Source: Gammaproteobacteria bacterium
GTDB lineage: Bacteria > Pseudomonadota > Gammaproteobacteria > GCA-001735895
DNA length: 34,303 bases
Assembly (NCBI GenBank): GCA_029862005.1
Contig: JAOTYD010000034.1
Location: forward strand, 1-34,303
Reading direction: 5' to 3'
Positions within the stretch are counted from its first letter, which is position 1. Every line of letters starts with the position of its first letter. Under the pieces are notes generated by a model that saw only the letters and a list, made by a program, of their open reading frames with translations, was not told the origin of the DNA and did no database searches. The position numbers were made by a program, and so were the translations under genes. Positions 1 through 9,108 of this stretch are shown here, piece after piece.

Positions 1-1623
1 CTTCCTTGACCGTGCTCTGAATACCGACCGCACCCCAGTGCTGACCGACCAGTTCCATTAGCGCGGCGGCAACGCCCTGCACCGAGAACTGCAGGTTGAT
101 GACTAGCTTGTCGCCATTGGGCAGCTCGCGGAAACCGTCGCCATCACGATCCTTCAGACCGATCTCATCCAGCAACTTGTTGGCCAGTTTCGGATCATGC
201 TGTGCGTAGTACTGCTTCCATTTATCGTCAACGAACGGGGGTGAATCGGTGAAACCAACATATTGCTTGCCTTCACCCATGCCGAAAAACGCGGCCTCGT
301 TAATTTCGTTACGATTGATCGCGACCGACAATGCCTGGCGGAAGCGCAAATCGGCGAACACCTTGCGCTTCTCCAGGTCCTCGTGGGTCATGTTGATGCC
401 GAGTGTTGTCATCGTGACTTCGGGACGCAGGTGAACGGTGTAGTTGCCCTTCTCCTGGTTTTCCAGCAACAGCGGCGCAGTTGACAACTGTAGCGATTGC
501 GCCTTGAAGTCGGCCTCGGCGTTAACCAGCTTAAGCAAACGTACCTCGTCCTCGTTGACAAAAATCTCGTCCTGCTCGCTGACGTAAGGCAACTGGTTAC
601 CGGCGGTATCGACCTGGAAGAAATACGGGTTTGCCACCAGGTGACGGCCCTCGGTGGACTCCGAAATCAGGATATGTGATTCAAGTGTCGGCATGGTATC
701 GGCCGGCAGGTTGGCCGCCTTGTCGGGGCTGCGCAGCATCGGGGTCGGCGTGTCGGTCCAGTCCGAGTTGCCGTAGTAATTCGACAATACCTCGAGACCG
801 TTTTCGAATCCGGCGGCTTTCGCCATCTTGTCGGCATCAGGATTCAGCTCCGGATCCCACTTACCGAGGAAGTGCTTGGGCTGAAAACCCTGCGCGTAAG
901 AGTTGGCGAAATGCACCAGCAGGCCCGGTTTCGGTGCTGGCAGGTTGAAACGAACGGTTTGCGGATCGATTACGTCGACCGTCATCGGCTTGTCGGCAAC
1001 CAGCACGTAGTTTTTCGGCTTTTCGAATACATTGGGATTCAACGAAAGATTTTCATACCAGTATTCGACATCTTCCGCGGTGAACGGATGGCCGTCGGAC
1101 CACTTGTGACCCTTGCGCAGGAAGAAGGTTAACTGGGTGTAATCATCATTCCATTCCCAGCCCTTGGCGACATTCGGAACGATAGTCTGCAGGTCATCGG
1201 AATAACGCACCAGGTTGACGTGACGAACCGCGAGGAAGTCGGAGGTACCGGCCTCGGTTGCATTCGACAACATGTCAAAGACTCCGCCATATTTACCGAT
1301 GCTGTCATAGGGCGCAACTACCAGCGGCTCTTCCGGGATGCGCTGCTCCAGCGGCGGTAAATCGGGATTACCGCGGATGCGCTTGTTCAATTTTGCAATG
1401 TCGGGATTGGCTTTAAATGACAGCTTGCACTTGGCCAGTGATTCGAACTCGGCAAGGTCATACTGTTGCGGGTATTTTCCCGCGGGGACTCCTTTTGGAT
1501 CGGCTACAGTTGCCGCCGGACAGTCCATGGCAAAAGCCTGGGAACCGAGTCCAAGCTGTAATACCGAGAGCGCAAATCCTGCGCACACGGCCAGCCCTAA
1601 TTTTTTAGAGTTAAAACGTTTCA
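1..1623 (-). CDS. ABC transporter substrate-binding protein, family 5 (partial, C-terminus beyond window)
   Basis: Periplasmic solute receptor that would deliver a peptide-like or similar ligand to an ABC importer. The frame is open from an ATG at 1623 to position 1 (541 codons) without a stop, so the C-terminus lies outside the window. The start is followed by a Sec signal peptide (basic MKRFNSKK, a hydrophobic stretch, then an AFA cleavage motif near residue 32). About 80 residues later come typical SBP_bac_5 features: a DxLxTIVPNVAKGW-like segment, the RKGHKWSDGHPFTAEDV region, and later an LRFRQALSVAINR segment. The N-terminal extension before the domain is common in the longer oligopeptide/microcin-type receptors. 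No permease or ATPase gene is visible downstream because the window ends. The ligand cannot be told from sequence. Confidence 0.9.
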
Positions 1624-1902
1624 TTACTGATGTCCTCAGGATATATTCGGTTGTTGTCATAACGCTACTTTTCTTGTTTTCGTCTGCCGCACATCTTAGA
1701 TCGTGGTGCAGCCGAACTAAGGTATACCGAGTGCGCGCAAGTTGCAAGTAGCGCTCGCGCTATTCTCAGGCCCGTTAAGCACACTCCGCGACACAAAAAA
1801 TAACCAGCCAAAAGCAGAGTTGGCAATCATGACGGCGTTATGTACCAAATCTATGGCACCAGTGCGTTTTATATAACCGATGCCGATTTGTCAATTGCCG
1901 AA

Positions 1903-3117
1903 TTAATGAGCGGTTTGGAGCAACTCTATCCAGTGCACAACGGGTATTTTATTGCTCTGGGCAAGGTGCAACTGACAGCCGATGTTTGCCGTCGCGATCA
2001 CATCGGGCTGATTAACCGACAATGCCCTGATCTTGTTGGTACGCAATTGCTCGGCCATGGTGGGCTGCAGCATCGAGTAAGTCCCTGCCGAGCCGCAGCA
2101 CAGGTGCGCCTCCTCGACCTCGCAGATTTCATAGCCTGCCTTTGCCAGCAAGGCTTCGACCCGGTGGTTGATTCCAAGGCCGTGCTGCATGGTACAGGGC
2201 GTATGAACCGCGACACGTTTTGCGGGCAAAATGCCCGCCTGGAATTGCTCGACTTCGGCTCCGACCAGTTCGATAAGGTCACAATATAGCGAACTGACTG
2301 TTTTGGCTTTATTCGCGTAGTCGGGATCGTTCGCGAGCAGGCGTCCATAATCCTTGACGCTGACCCCACAACCGGTAGCCGTCACTACGACTGCCTCGAC
2401 CCCTGCTTCAATATGCGGCCACCAGCTATCAATCAGCTTTTTAACCTGCCCCATGGCGTATTTGGGCTCCGAGGTATGTAACGCCGCGGCGCCACAGCAC
2501 AGGTTACCCGGCACTTCGATGACCTCTATCTCGAATCGATTGAGCAGATTGCTGGCGCAGGCATTGGTATTCGGCGCCAACGCGGGTTGCACGCAACCTG
2601 CCAGCATCAGTACCTTGCGTGCATGCGCTGTATTGATCCGCTCAACCGGCACCTGCCGCATCGGCACTGACTCTTTCAGGGTGGATGGCAGCATCCATGC
2701 GAACGCCTGTCCCATGCGAATCGACAGCGCGAACAGCCAACCGGAGTTAATGAATCGAACGATACCCCAGCGCCGGGCGCGATCCCACCAGGGGCGTGGC
2801 AGCTCTTGCTCGATCGATTCTTTCCCGATTTCGAGCAGGTGACTGTACTGGACCCCCGACGGACAGGTGGTTTCGCAGGCACGACAGGTCAGGCAGCGAT
2901 CGAGGTGCTTCAGCATTTGTGCGTTGGCGGGCTCACCCTCGAAGAACTGCTTCATCTGGTAAATTCGGCCGCGCGGGCCATCGAGTTCGTCGCCTCGTAT
3001 CTGGTAGGTCGGGCAGGTCGCGTTGCAAAAGCCGCAGTGCACGCACTTGCGCAAAATCGTGTCGATTGCCTCGGCATGAGGACTCTGTTGAATTTTTGGC
3101 GCGAGGTTGGTTTGCAT
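1903..3117 (-). CDS. glcF: glycolate oxidase iron-sulfur subunit GlcF
   Basis: Electron-transfer subunit of membrane-associated glycolate dehydrogenase, which oxidises glycolate to glyoxylate and passes electrons to the quinone pool. The 404-aa length is close to E. coli GlcF. Two ferredoxin-type [4Fe-4S] motifs are visible: C25-x2-C28-x2-C31-x3-C35 and C75-x2-C78-x2-C81-x3-C85. Two CCG-type cysteine-rich domains follow, with NLCCG and HLCCGSAG segments. The gene is last in glcD-glcE-glcF, with only 2 nt between the glcE stop and its ATG, so the subunits are almost certainly co-translated. Confidence 0.93.
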   Translation of the reverse strand: MQTNLAPKIQQSPHAEAIDTILRKCVHCGFCNATCPTYQIRGDELDGPRGRIYQMKQFFEGEPANAQMLKHLDRCLTCRACETTCPSGVQYSHLLEIGKESIEQELPRPWWDRARRWGIVRFINSGWLFALSIRMGQAFAWMLPSTLKESVPMRQVPVERINTAHARKVLMLAGCVQPALAPNTNACASNLLNRFEIEVIEVPGNLCCGAAALHTSEPKYAMGQVKKLIDSWWPHIEAGVEAVVVTATGCGVSVKDYGRLLANDPDYANKAKTVSSLYCDLIELVGAEVEQFQAGILPAKRVAVHTPCTMQHGLGINHRVEALLAKAGYEICEVEEAHLCCGSAGTYSMLQPTMAEQLRTNKIRALSVNQPDVIATANIGCQLHLAQSNKIPVVHWIELLQTAH

Positions 3118-3119
3118 AT

Positions 3120-4187
3120 TTAGAGGCCCGGGTAAATCCTGCCCGGATTAAAGATTCCGGCTGGATCAAAACTGGACTTGAGGTTGCGCTGCAGTTTCAG
3201 CATCGCCGGGGATAGTGGATGGAATACCGGCACGTCGATGCCATGCCCTCGAAATGCACAGACGCTGCCGCTCATACCCCCCGCTTCATTGCGCAACGAT
3301 GAAATATCAACCTCACCTCGTAGCCAGCGCTGTGCACCGCCCCATTCGATTAACTGCGTCGCCTCGCCCAGCCAGTCGAGACTCGCCGGCGGCAACGAAA
3401 TCCGGGTTAACGGTTGCTCTACATCGAAGAAATCCAGGGTTTGCTCTTTCAACTCGCTCCAGCTGAAATCTGCCGCATCTCCACCAAGCTGGCCCACTGC
3501 CTGCTGCACCCCTTGCGCACTACCCGACAAACGCAACAGGCTACGCCCGGCAACCCACGAAGAGGCCGAAATCGGGAAAGGTTGCGAGCCGAGCTCATTA
3601 ATCCACCGGATATGTTGGTCGGCGCTACCATGCTCATAGGCAAGCGTCAATTCAGTTTCATAAATCGGAATGACCCGGATTGAAACCTCCAGGATGACGC
3701 CCAGTGTGCCGAGCGAGCCGACCATCAATCGCGATACATCGAAACCCGCGACGTTCTTGATGACGCGCCCGCCGAAATGATTGATTTCGCCATGACCATC
3801 GAGAATCTTAACGCCGAGCACAAAATCCCGAATACCGCCGGCGAAAGCCCGACGAGGGCCGGCCAGGCCGCTCGCAACCATGCCGCCGATGGTCGCATCC
3901 CGACCATAGCAAGGCGGCTCGAAGCCAAACATTTGCCGGTGCTCGGCCAGCAGCGCCTCGACGTCGCGCAGCTTGCAACCGGCGCGCAGCGTGATGACCA
4001 GCTCGGCGGGATCGTAGTCGATTATCCCGCTATGACCCGAGATGTCGACCGGCAGGGCCTCGAAAGACTCGCCATAGAAGCGTTTACTGCCGCCACCGAT
4101 AATTTCAATTTCGCCGCCGGTAGCGGCGACTGCTACGATTTGGCTCGTGAGTTCCGCTTCGATATCGACATCGGCGATCGAGCTCAT
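3120..4187 (-). CDS. glcE: glycolate oxidase FAD-binding subunit GlcE
   Basis: Second flavoprotein-like subunit of glycolate dehydrogenase, needed with GlcD and GlcF for activity in E. coli. The 355-aa product has a PCMH/FAD_binding_4 fold: an IIGGGSKRFYG loop near residue 30, a GRDATIGGMVASGLAGPRR segment around residue 95, and a GGRVIKNVAGFDVSRL stretch around residue 140. The C-terminus ends with the usual FNPGRIYPGL signature. Its ATG overlaps the glcD stop by one base (TAATG), which indicates translational coupling. Confidence 0.93.
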   Translation of the reverse strand: MSSIADVDIEAELTSQIVAVAATGGEIEIIGGGSKRFYGESFEALPVDISGHSGIIDYDPAELVITLRAGCKLRDVEALLAEHRQMFGFEPPCYGRDATIGGMVASGLAGPRRAFAGGIRDFVLGVKILDGHGEINHFGGRVIKNVAGFDVSRLMVGSLGTLGVILEVSIRVIPIYETELTLAYEHGSADQHIRWINELGSQPFPISASSWVAGRSLLRLSGSAQGVQQAVGQLGGDAADFSWSELKEQTLDFFDVEQPLTRISLPPASLDWLGEATQLIEWGGAQRWLRGEVDISSLRNEAGGMSGSVCAFRGHGIDVPVFHPLSPAMLKLQRNLKSSFDPAGIFNPGRIYPGL

Positions 4188-5650
4188 TAAAAGCGGTCCA
4201 GTTCTGGAAACGGCAGTTTACCCTTGTGTACATGCATTGCGTTGAATTCGGCACAACGTGCCAGCGTCGGAATGGCTTTTCCCGGATTCAGAATCTTGAG
4301 TGGATCGAAACACTCACGAATCGCGTGGAACTGTTCGCGCTCGGTTTCGCTGAACTGCACGCACATCTCACCGAGTTTTTCGACGCCGACTCCGTGTTCT
4401 CCGGTAATCGTGCCGCCATGATGAATACAAAGTTGCAGAATCTTGCTGCCGAGCTCCTCGGTTTTTTCGAGCTCGCCTTCATTATTACCATCGTACAGGA
4501 TAAGCGGGTGCAGGTTGCCATCGCCCGCATGGAAAACGTTGGCCACCGCCAAACCATATTCTTCCGACAGCTGGCGCACCCCCGCCAGAACCGCCGACAG
4601 TGCCTTGCGTGGAATAGTGCCATCGATACAGTAGTAATCCGGGGAGATTCGACCGACAGCCGGAAATGCCGCCTTGCGCCCGGACCAGAACAGCAGGCGC
4701 TCGGCTTCATCCCGGGCGAGACGGGTTTCGGTCGCACCGCCCTGTTTAAGCACGTTTTCGACCAGTTCGATTTGAGACAGCACTTCTTCCTCGGTGCCAT
4801 CGAGCTCGCAAATCAGTATCGCTTCCGCTTCGATCGGATAGCCCGCATGCACAAAGTCTTCCGCGGCCCGAATGGCCGGGTTATCCATCATTTCAATCCC
4901 GGCTGGAATAATGCCTTCGGCGATAATGGCTGCAACGCTATCGCCCGCCTTTTCGACCGAGTCGAATACGCCCATGACGACGCGCGCACAGCGCGGAATG
5001 GGCAACAGCTTGACCGTGACTTCAACCACGATGCCGAGCATACCCTCGGAGCCCACCAGCAACGGCAAAAGGTCATAGCCGTCGACCTGCAGCGAGCGTT
5101 GATCGATTTCGAATATGTCGCCCTCGGCACTGACGACCTTGAGCGCGAGAATATTGTGCAGTGTCAGGCCATATTTCAGACAGTGAACGCCACCCGCATT
5201 TTCGGCGACATTCCCGCCGATGGAACAGGCTATCTGCGACGATGGGTCCGGCGCATAGTAAAGACCCTGTGACTTAACCGCTTCGGAAATCGCCAGGTTC
5301 GGCACCCCGGGCTCAACCACGGCGAGGCGCGATAACGGATCGATCCTGAGTATTCGATTCATTTTGGCCAGGCTGAGCACGACACCTTCGGCATGCGGCA
5401 GCGCACCGCCGGACAAGCTGGTTCCGGCCCCGCGGCTGACCACCGGCAAACGTTGCGCATGGCAAACCCGCATCACCTGCTGAACCTGCTCGATGTTCTC
5501 AGGCAGCAGCACCAGCAGCGGTTGCTGCCGATAGGCGCTTAATCCATCGCATTCATAAGCGTTTAGCGAGGTCGGTTGATCGATCACGTTCTCGAGGGCA
5601 AGAAACTCCCTGAATTTGGTGGCAAGTTTTTCTCGGTGAGTCTGTGACAT
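4187..5650 (-). CDS. glcD: glycolate oxidase subunit GlcD
   Basis: Catalytic FAD-linked oxidase subunit that oxidises glycolate (and probably D-lactate) to the 2-oxo acid. The 487-aa protein has the FAD-binding loop RGAGTSLSGG at residues 73-82, a CSIGGNVAENAGGVHC segment, and the C-terminal FAD-oxidase signatures HAGDGNLHPLI and GEHGVGVEK, with the final LNPGK motif. It is the first gene of the glcDEF operon and diverges from the transaminase gene at 5699 across only 48 bp. No glcC-type regulator or malate synthase gene is seen nearby, unlike in E. coli. Confidence 0.93.
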   Translation of the reverse strand: MSQTHREKLATKFREFLALENVIDQPTSLNAYECDGLSAYRQQPLLVLLPENIEQVQQVMRVCHAQRLPVVSRGAGTSLSGGALPHAEGVVLSLAKMNRILRIDPLSRLAVVEPGVPNLAISEAVKSQGLYYAPDPSSQIACSIGGNVAENAGGVHCLKYGLTLHNILALKVVSAEGDIFEIDQRSLQVDGYDLLPLLVGSEGMLGIVVEVTVKLLPIPRCARVVMGVFDSVEKAGDSVAAIIAEGIIPAGIEMMDNPAIRAAEDFVHAGYPIEAEAILICELDGTEEEVLSQIELVENVLKQGGATETRLARDEAERLLFWSGRKAAFPAVGRISPDYYCIDGTIPRKALSAVLAGVRQLSEEYGLAVANVFHAGDGNLHPLILYDGNNEGELEKTEELGSKILQLCIHHGGTITGEHGVGVEKLGEMCVQFSETEREQFHAIRECFDPLKILNPGKAIPTLARCAEFNAMHVHKGKLPFPELDRF

Positions 5651-5698
5651 GCGAGGTATGCTAGCATTTTGGCTTATTTTTGAAAGGCATTACGACGA

Positions 5699-6553
5699 AT
5701 GACCCGCATTGTTTACCTGAATGGCGATTACTTACCTGCGAACGAGGCCAGGATTTCGATTTTCGATCGCGCGGTCACATTCGCGGATGCGATCTACGAG
5801 GTCGCCGGCGTACTCGACGGCAAACTGATCGATTTTGAACACCACATGCAGCGTTATTTCAACTCGCTGGCGAAGCTTGACATCGAGTCACCGCTTGATC
5901 AGCAGCAAATCCTGGACGCGTTTCGTCAACTGGTCGAACTCAATCAAGTCGACGAGGGCCTGGTCTACATGCAGGTGACCCGCGGCGTCGCCGAACGCGA
6001 CTTCGTCTGGCCCGAAGATATCAAGCCGAACCTGTTCATGTTTACCCAGCCAAAGGCATCCATCGAAAACGAGGCCGCCGAGACCGGGATTAACCTGGCG
6101 AGTACACCCGACATACGCTGGGCACGACGCGATATCAAGTCGGTGAACCTGCTGGCGCAGGTGCTGGCCAAGAAAGCGGCGCATGATGCCGGTGCTTACG
6201 AGGCCCTGATGATCGATACTGACGGCTACGTGACTGAATGTGGCAGCACCAGTTTTTATATCGTCAAGGACGACCTGATCCTGACGCGGCCGCTGAGCAA
6301 CGATATCCTGCCGGGAGTAACGCGTCGTGCCGTGGTCGCGCTGTGCAATACCCACGGGCTCAGACTGGTGGAGAGCAAGTTTACGCTTGACGAGGCAAAA
6401 AATGCCGACGAAGCCCTGATCAGCGGTGCGTCTACTTATGTCTTGCCAGTGGTTAAAATCGACGACCAGGCAATCGGCAACGGCATCCCCGGTGAGTTGA
6501 GTCTTCGCCTGCGCGAAATTTATATCGACTATGCGCGCGCCTCGCTGGTTTGA
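5699..6553 (+). CDS. dat: D-amino-acid transaminase (PLP fold type IV)
   Basis: Class IV aminotransferase that most likely interconverts D-alanine/2-oxoglutarate and pyruvate/D-glutamate. The 284-aa length matches the bacterial D-amino-acid transaminase family. The PLP lysine is K147 in RRDIKSVNLLAQ and the cofactor-contacting glutamate is E180 in TECGSTS, matching K145 and E177 of the Bacillus enzyme. The N-terminal IFDRAVTFADAIYEV segment is typical of DAAT rather than of branched-chain enzymes, though a related branched-chain or 4-amino-4-deoxychorismate role cannot be excluded. It is transcribed alone and away from glcD. Its last 25 bp overlap the end of a kinase remnant on the other strand. 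Confidence 0.88.
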   Translation: MTRIVYLNGDYLPANEARISIFDRAVTFADAIYEVAGVLDGKLIDFEHHMQRYFNSLAKLDIESPLDQQQILDAFRQLVELNQVDEGLVYMQVTRGVAERDFVWPEDIKPNLFMFTQPKASIENEAAETGINLASTPDIRWARRDIKSVNLLAQVLAKKAAHDAGAYEALMIDTDGYVTECGSTSFYIVKDDLILTRPLSNDILPGVTRRAVVALCNTHGLRLVESKFTLDEAKNADEALISGASTYVLPVVKIDDQAIGNGIPGELSLRLREIYIDYARASLV

Positions 6554-6738
6554 AATCGAACCCTGACACTAAGCCCACCCAGGTCAGATTCGCCCATTTC
6601 AATCTGCGCTGCATGAATCTGGGCAATCGACTTGACAATGGAAAGGCCGAGACCAGCGCCTGGCGCATTGGTATCACCGGCGCGATAAAACCGTCCCAGC
6701 ACTTTTTCATGCTCGTTTGAATCGAGGCCGACTAGGGG
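6529..6738 (-). pseudogene. sensor histidine kinase remnant (C-terminal ATPase end only)
   Basis: A short minus-strand frame carries the end of a HATPase_c domain: RFYRAGDTNAPGAGLGLSIV contains the F box and the GxGLGLSIV G2 box, followed by SIAQIHAAQIEMGES and the terminal beta strand LSVRVRF. Everything upstream is missing: the N, G1 and DHp boxes and the sensor part. Homology begins abruptly beside the dehydrogenase gene end at 6740, so the rest appears to have been deleted. It is squeezed between two convergent gene ends and has no start or ribosome binding site of its own. Confidence 0.72.
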
Positions 6739-6739
6739 C

Positions 6740-7768
6740 TTAGCCGGAGGCAGCAAAATTCTCTAGTTTCTCAAGCAGTTCAATGGGGACAGTAACGCCA
6801 TCGGTTTCGACCCGCAACCTGGTCTCGTGACGGCGCGCGCCCGGCAAACGCACACCCGGTTCCTGCGCCAGTGCGGTCAGCATGGTTTCGAGTCGTGTGG
6901 AGTAGGCCTTATCTCCTCCCGGGGCAAATGCACCCGGCGAGATCGCGATAAAAAACTGGCCTACCTTGGGTTCACCGCCGGTGTTGTCCTTGAACACCGG
7001 TGCCTGGAACGAGCAGTGTGGACCACTTAACACGCCCGCGAGCAGATCGACCAGCAGGCCGAGCAACATACCCTTGTAGCCACCGGCGGGTGCCAGCGCA
7101 CCCCCGTTGATCACGGCGGCAGCATCGGTGGTATCGTTGCCATCCTTGTCGTAACCCCAGCCAACCGGGATCGATCGGCCTTCGGCTGCGGCTTTCTTGA
7201 TCGTTACCAGTGCGACCTGGCTGGTGGCCATATCGGCAATGACAGGAACATTGCCATTACGCGGAATCGCAAATGCCATCGGGTTGGTGCCGAAGAACGG
7301 TCGCGCACCGGGGGCCGGGGCCACCGCCGACGGCGAATTCGCGAAGCCGATCCCGATTAAACCGGCGCCCGCCATGCGTTGCACGAACCAGCCCACGACA
7401 CCTGCAGAGTAGGAATCGACGATCGACAGCGCGGCAATTCCCTGGGACCTGGCTAGTGCATAAAAATCGGTTTCACTGTCGACGAAAGCTGCGTGCGCAA
7501 AACCGCTATCGGCGTGCGCGCGCAATGCAGATGGGGTTATCTGCGCATGCGAGGGCTGTGCATCACGATTGATTTTGCCGACCTGCAAATGTCCGCAGTA
7601 TAGCGGTAGGTATCCAAGCCCGACGGTGCGGATGCCATCGCACTCTGCATCCACTACCGATTGCACCGCGATATCCAGCTGCTGCCCGTGGGCGCCGCAG
7701 CCCGCGAGCGCCCGTCGAGCCAGGTCATCAACCTCGGCCAGGGTCAACACTTTACTTTGTTCGGTCAT
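6740..7768 (-). CDS. malate/L-lactate dehydrogenase family oxidoreductase (Ldh_2)
   Basis: NAD(P)-dependent 2-hydroxyacid (or imino acid) oxidoreductase of the Ldh_2 family, which includes malate, sulfolactate and ureidoglycolate dehydrogenases and piperideine-2-carboxylate reductase. The 342-aa protein shows family hallmarks: GLGYLPLYCGHLQ near the N-terminus, PFFGTNPMAFAIP, the ADMATSQVA segment, and GGYKGMLLGLLVDLLAG. The start is placed at 7768 because GGAGG lies 8 nt upstream. A longer frame to 7846 would read through a dispersed repeat. It lies downstream of the HpaI-type aldolase and may reduce or oxidise a product of that lyase. The substrate is unknown. Confidence 0.87.
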   Translation of the reverse strand: MTEQSKVLTLAEVDDLARRALAGCGAHGQQLDIAVQSVVDAECDGIRTVGLGYLPLYCGHLQVGKINRDAQPSHAQITPSALRAHADSGFAHAAFVDSETDFYALARSQGIAALSIVDSYSAGVVGWFVQRMAGAGLIGIGFANSPSAVAPAPGARPFFGTNPMAFAIPRNGNVPVIADMATSQVALVTIKKAAAEGRSIPVGWGYDKDGNDTTDAAAVINGGALAPAGGYKGMLLGLLVDLLAGVLSGPHCSFQAPVFKDNTGGEPKVGQFFIAISPGAFAPGGDKAYSTRLETMLTALAQEPGVRLPGARRHETRLRVETDGVTVPIELLEKLENFAASG

Positions 7769-7784
7769 GTCCTGTTCCTCCATT

Positions 7785-7820
7785 GTCATTCCCGCGTAGG
7801 CGGCGGTCCGGCGGTCCGGA
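7785..7820 (+). repeat. GTCATTCCCGCG-type dispersed palindromic repeat, copy 1
   Basis: The sequence GTCATTCCCGCGTAGGCGGC followed by GGTCCG is the familiar intergenic hairpin type seen in many proteobacteria. It sits directly upstream of the GGAGG of the dehydrogenase gene, in its leader. A sister copy, GTCATCCCCGCGAAAGCGGC followed by GGTCCG, is read on the minus strand at about 16,481-16,524. Confidence 0.6.
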
Positions 7821-7874
7821 ATATTGTCATCGAGACACCCCTGCAAGATCCTGGTACGGGGCAGCGATAATGCT

Positions 7875-8621
7875 TTAAGGCGTTAGTTTCTGTAAAACGT
7901 CCTGCGAACCCTGCGTCACAAAACCCGCATCCACGCCGGCACAAATAAGCCTGTAGCCCTGGTCAATATAGGGTTGAACACTCTCCGCGGTCACGCCGAA
8001 ATAGCCCAGTGCAACGTCATTCTGCTGGCAAACCCGGGTGACTTTATCGATCGCCCTGACGACTTCGGGATGATCGATCTCGCCCATTTTATTCATGCTG
8101 GCAGAGAGATCATAAGGGCCGACGAAGACCGCGTCGATACCGTCGACTTGTGCAATTTCTTCGATATTGTCGACCGCTTCGATGTGTTCAGCCTGGACGA
8201 TCACCGCGAGGTGCTCGTTTGCCGATTCCACGTAACTGGCAAAATCCAGCCCGTATCCCTGGGCGCGCGCCAGCCCGACGCCGCGCCCACCCTGCGGTGG
8301 ATACTTGCACCACTCAACAATGCGCCGGGCCTCATCGGCGCTATTGACCTGCGGCGCGATAATGCCATCGGCACCGATATCGAGAACCTTCTTAATCTCG
8401 CTCTCGGTCCTGGCGGCCACCCTGATAATACCGGCGCTGCGTCCCGCAACCGCCTGCAGCATGCGCTGCCAGTCAAGCGTTGATAACGGGCTGTGCTCAC
8501 CATCCATGAACAGCCAGTCAAATCCACATTTGGTCACCATTTCCGCGATCTCGGGCGCCGGTATCGTCAACATCGTACCGAGTAGTAATTCATTATTTCG
8601 TAGGCGTTGGGTAAAGTTCAT
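7875..8621 (-). CDS. HpcH/HpaI family aldolase (class II, metal-dependent)
   Basis: Cytosolic pyruvate-type aldolase that cleaves a 2-keto-3-deoxy or 4-hydroxy-2-oxo acid to pyruvate and an aldehyde. The 248-aa protein carries the E. coli HpaI active-site set with a small offset: H43 in MDGEHSPL, R67 in GIIRVAA, and metal ligands E145 (VQAEHIEAV) and D171 (VGPYDLSASM). The GGRGVGLARAQGYG loop is also typical. It is followed by the dehydrogenase gene about 106 bp downstream on the same strand. Candidate exact activities include 4-hydroxy-2-oxoheptanedioate or 2-keto-3-deoxy-L-rhamnonate aldolase; the sequence does not decide. Confidence 0.87.
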   Translation of the reverse strand: MNFTQRLRNNELLLGTMLTIPAPEIAEMVTKCGFDWLFMDGEHSPLSTLDWQRMLQAVAGRSAGIIRVAARTESEIKKVLDIGADGIIAPQVNSADEARRIVEWCKYPPQGGRGVGLARAQGYGLDFASYVESANEHLAVIVQAEHIEAVDNIEEIAQVDGIDAVFVGPYDLSASMNKMGEIDHPEVVRAIDKVTRVCQQNDVALGYFGVTAESVQPYIDQGYRLICAGVDAGFVTQGSQDVLQKLTP

Positions 8622-8655
8622 ATTCTGGAATCAGGTCAGTCTGGTATATCCGGGA

Positions 8656-9108
8656 TTAAACACCAATGCTCTTCGCCATCAACGAAGCGCACAGCAGTAT
8701 CCCGCCGATTAGCACTAGTTCCCAGTGGATAGCACTTTTCAGGCGTTTTACGGTCGCGCTCTTCAAATCAGGTACAATACCTTGGCTAAGTTCACTATTC
8801 CAGCGCACATACTGAATCGTCGGGTAGAGCGAAATGAGCGCGGTAACAATGAACAGCCCGAGTTTAATCTGGAAAAACGTGTTGGCGAAATAATAGTCGC
8901 TGCCCTTTTCAAAATAGAACACGCGCAGAAACCCGAACACCAGTAACAGCGTGGCAGCAATCCCGACGACCCGGTCCGCACGCTGTATCCTTCTCGCGGT
9001 CTTGACGCTCAGCGATTCGGTAATCAGCGCAAGTTCAATTACCAGGGCTGCAGCCAGCGCAAAAAATGCCAGGAAGTGACCGAACGCGATGAGCGCGGCC
9101 GCAATCAC
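8656..9108 (-). CDS. small four-TM membrane protein, DUF2214-like
   Basis: Inner-membrane protein of 150 aa with four predicted hydrophobic segments: IAFGHFLAFFALAAALVIEL, VVGIAATLLLVFGFLRVFYF, KLGLFIVTALISLYPTI and WELVLIGGILLCASLMA. The HFLAF start and the FEKGSDYYFANTFFQIK loop resemble the DUF2214 family of unknown function. I place the start at a GTG that overlaps the pdxH stop (TAGTG), because this puts the first helix at the N-terminus and repeats the coupling seen between the two upstream genes. An in-frame ATG at 9135 would add nine hydrophilic residues and overlap pdxH by 28 bp. Function unknown. Confidence 0.75.
   Translation of the reverse strand: MIAAALIAFGHFLAFFALAAALVIELALITESLSVKTARRIQRADRVVGIAATLLLVFGFLRVFYFEKGSDYYFANTFFQIKLGLFIVTALISLYPTIQYVRWNSELSQGIVPDLKSATVKRLKSAIHWELVLIGGILLCASLMAKSIGV

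Noticed and set aside
1749-1762. TAGCGC-TC-GCGCTA hairpin between the solute-binding protein and glcF
   Set aside because: A perfect 6-bp stem but without a T-run on either strand, and located upstream of one gene and downstream of another; function cannot be supported.
4226-5272. 348-codon plus-strand frame across glcD
   Set aside because: It is the antisense shadow of glcD, whose FAD motifs and operon position are clear.
5651-5698. Extended -10 (TGCTAGCAT) on the minus strand before glcD
   Set aside because: It would place the transcription start at or next to the glcD ATG, giving a leaderless message; not convincing enough to annotate.
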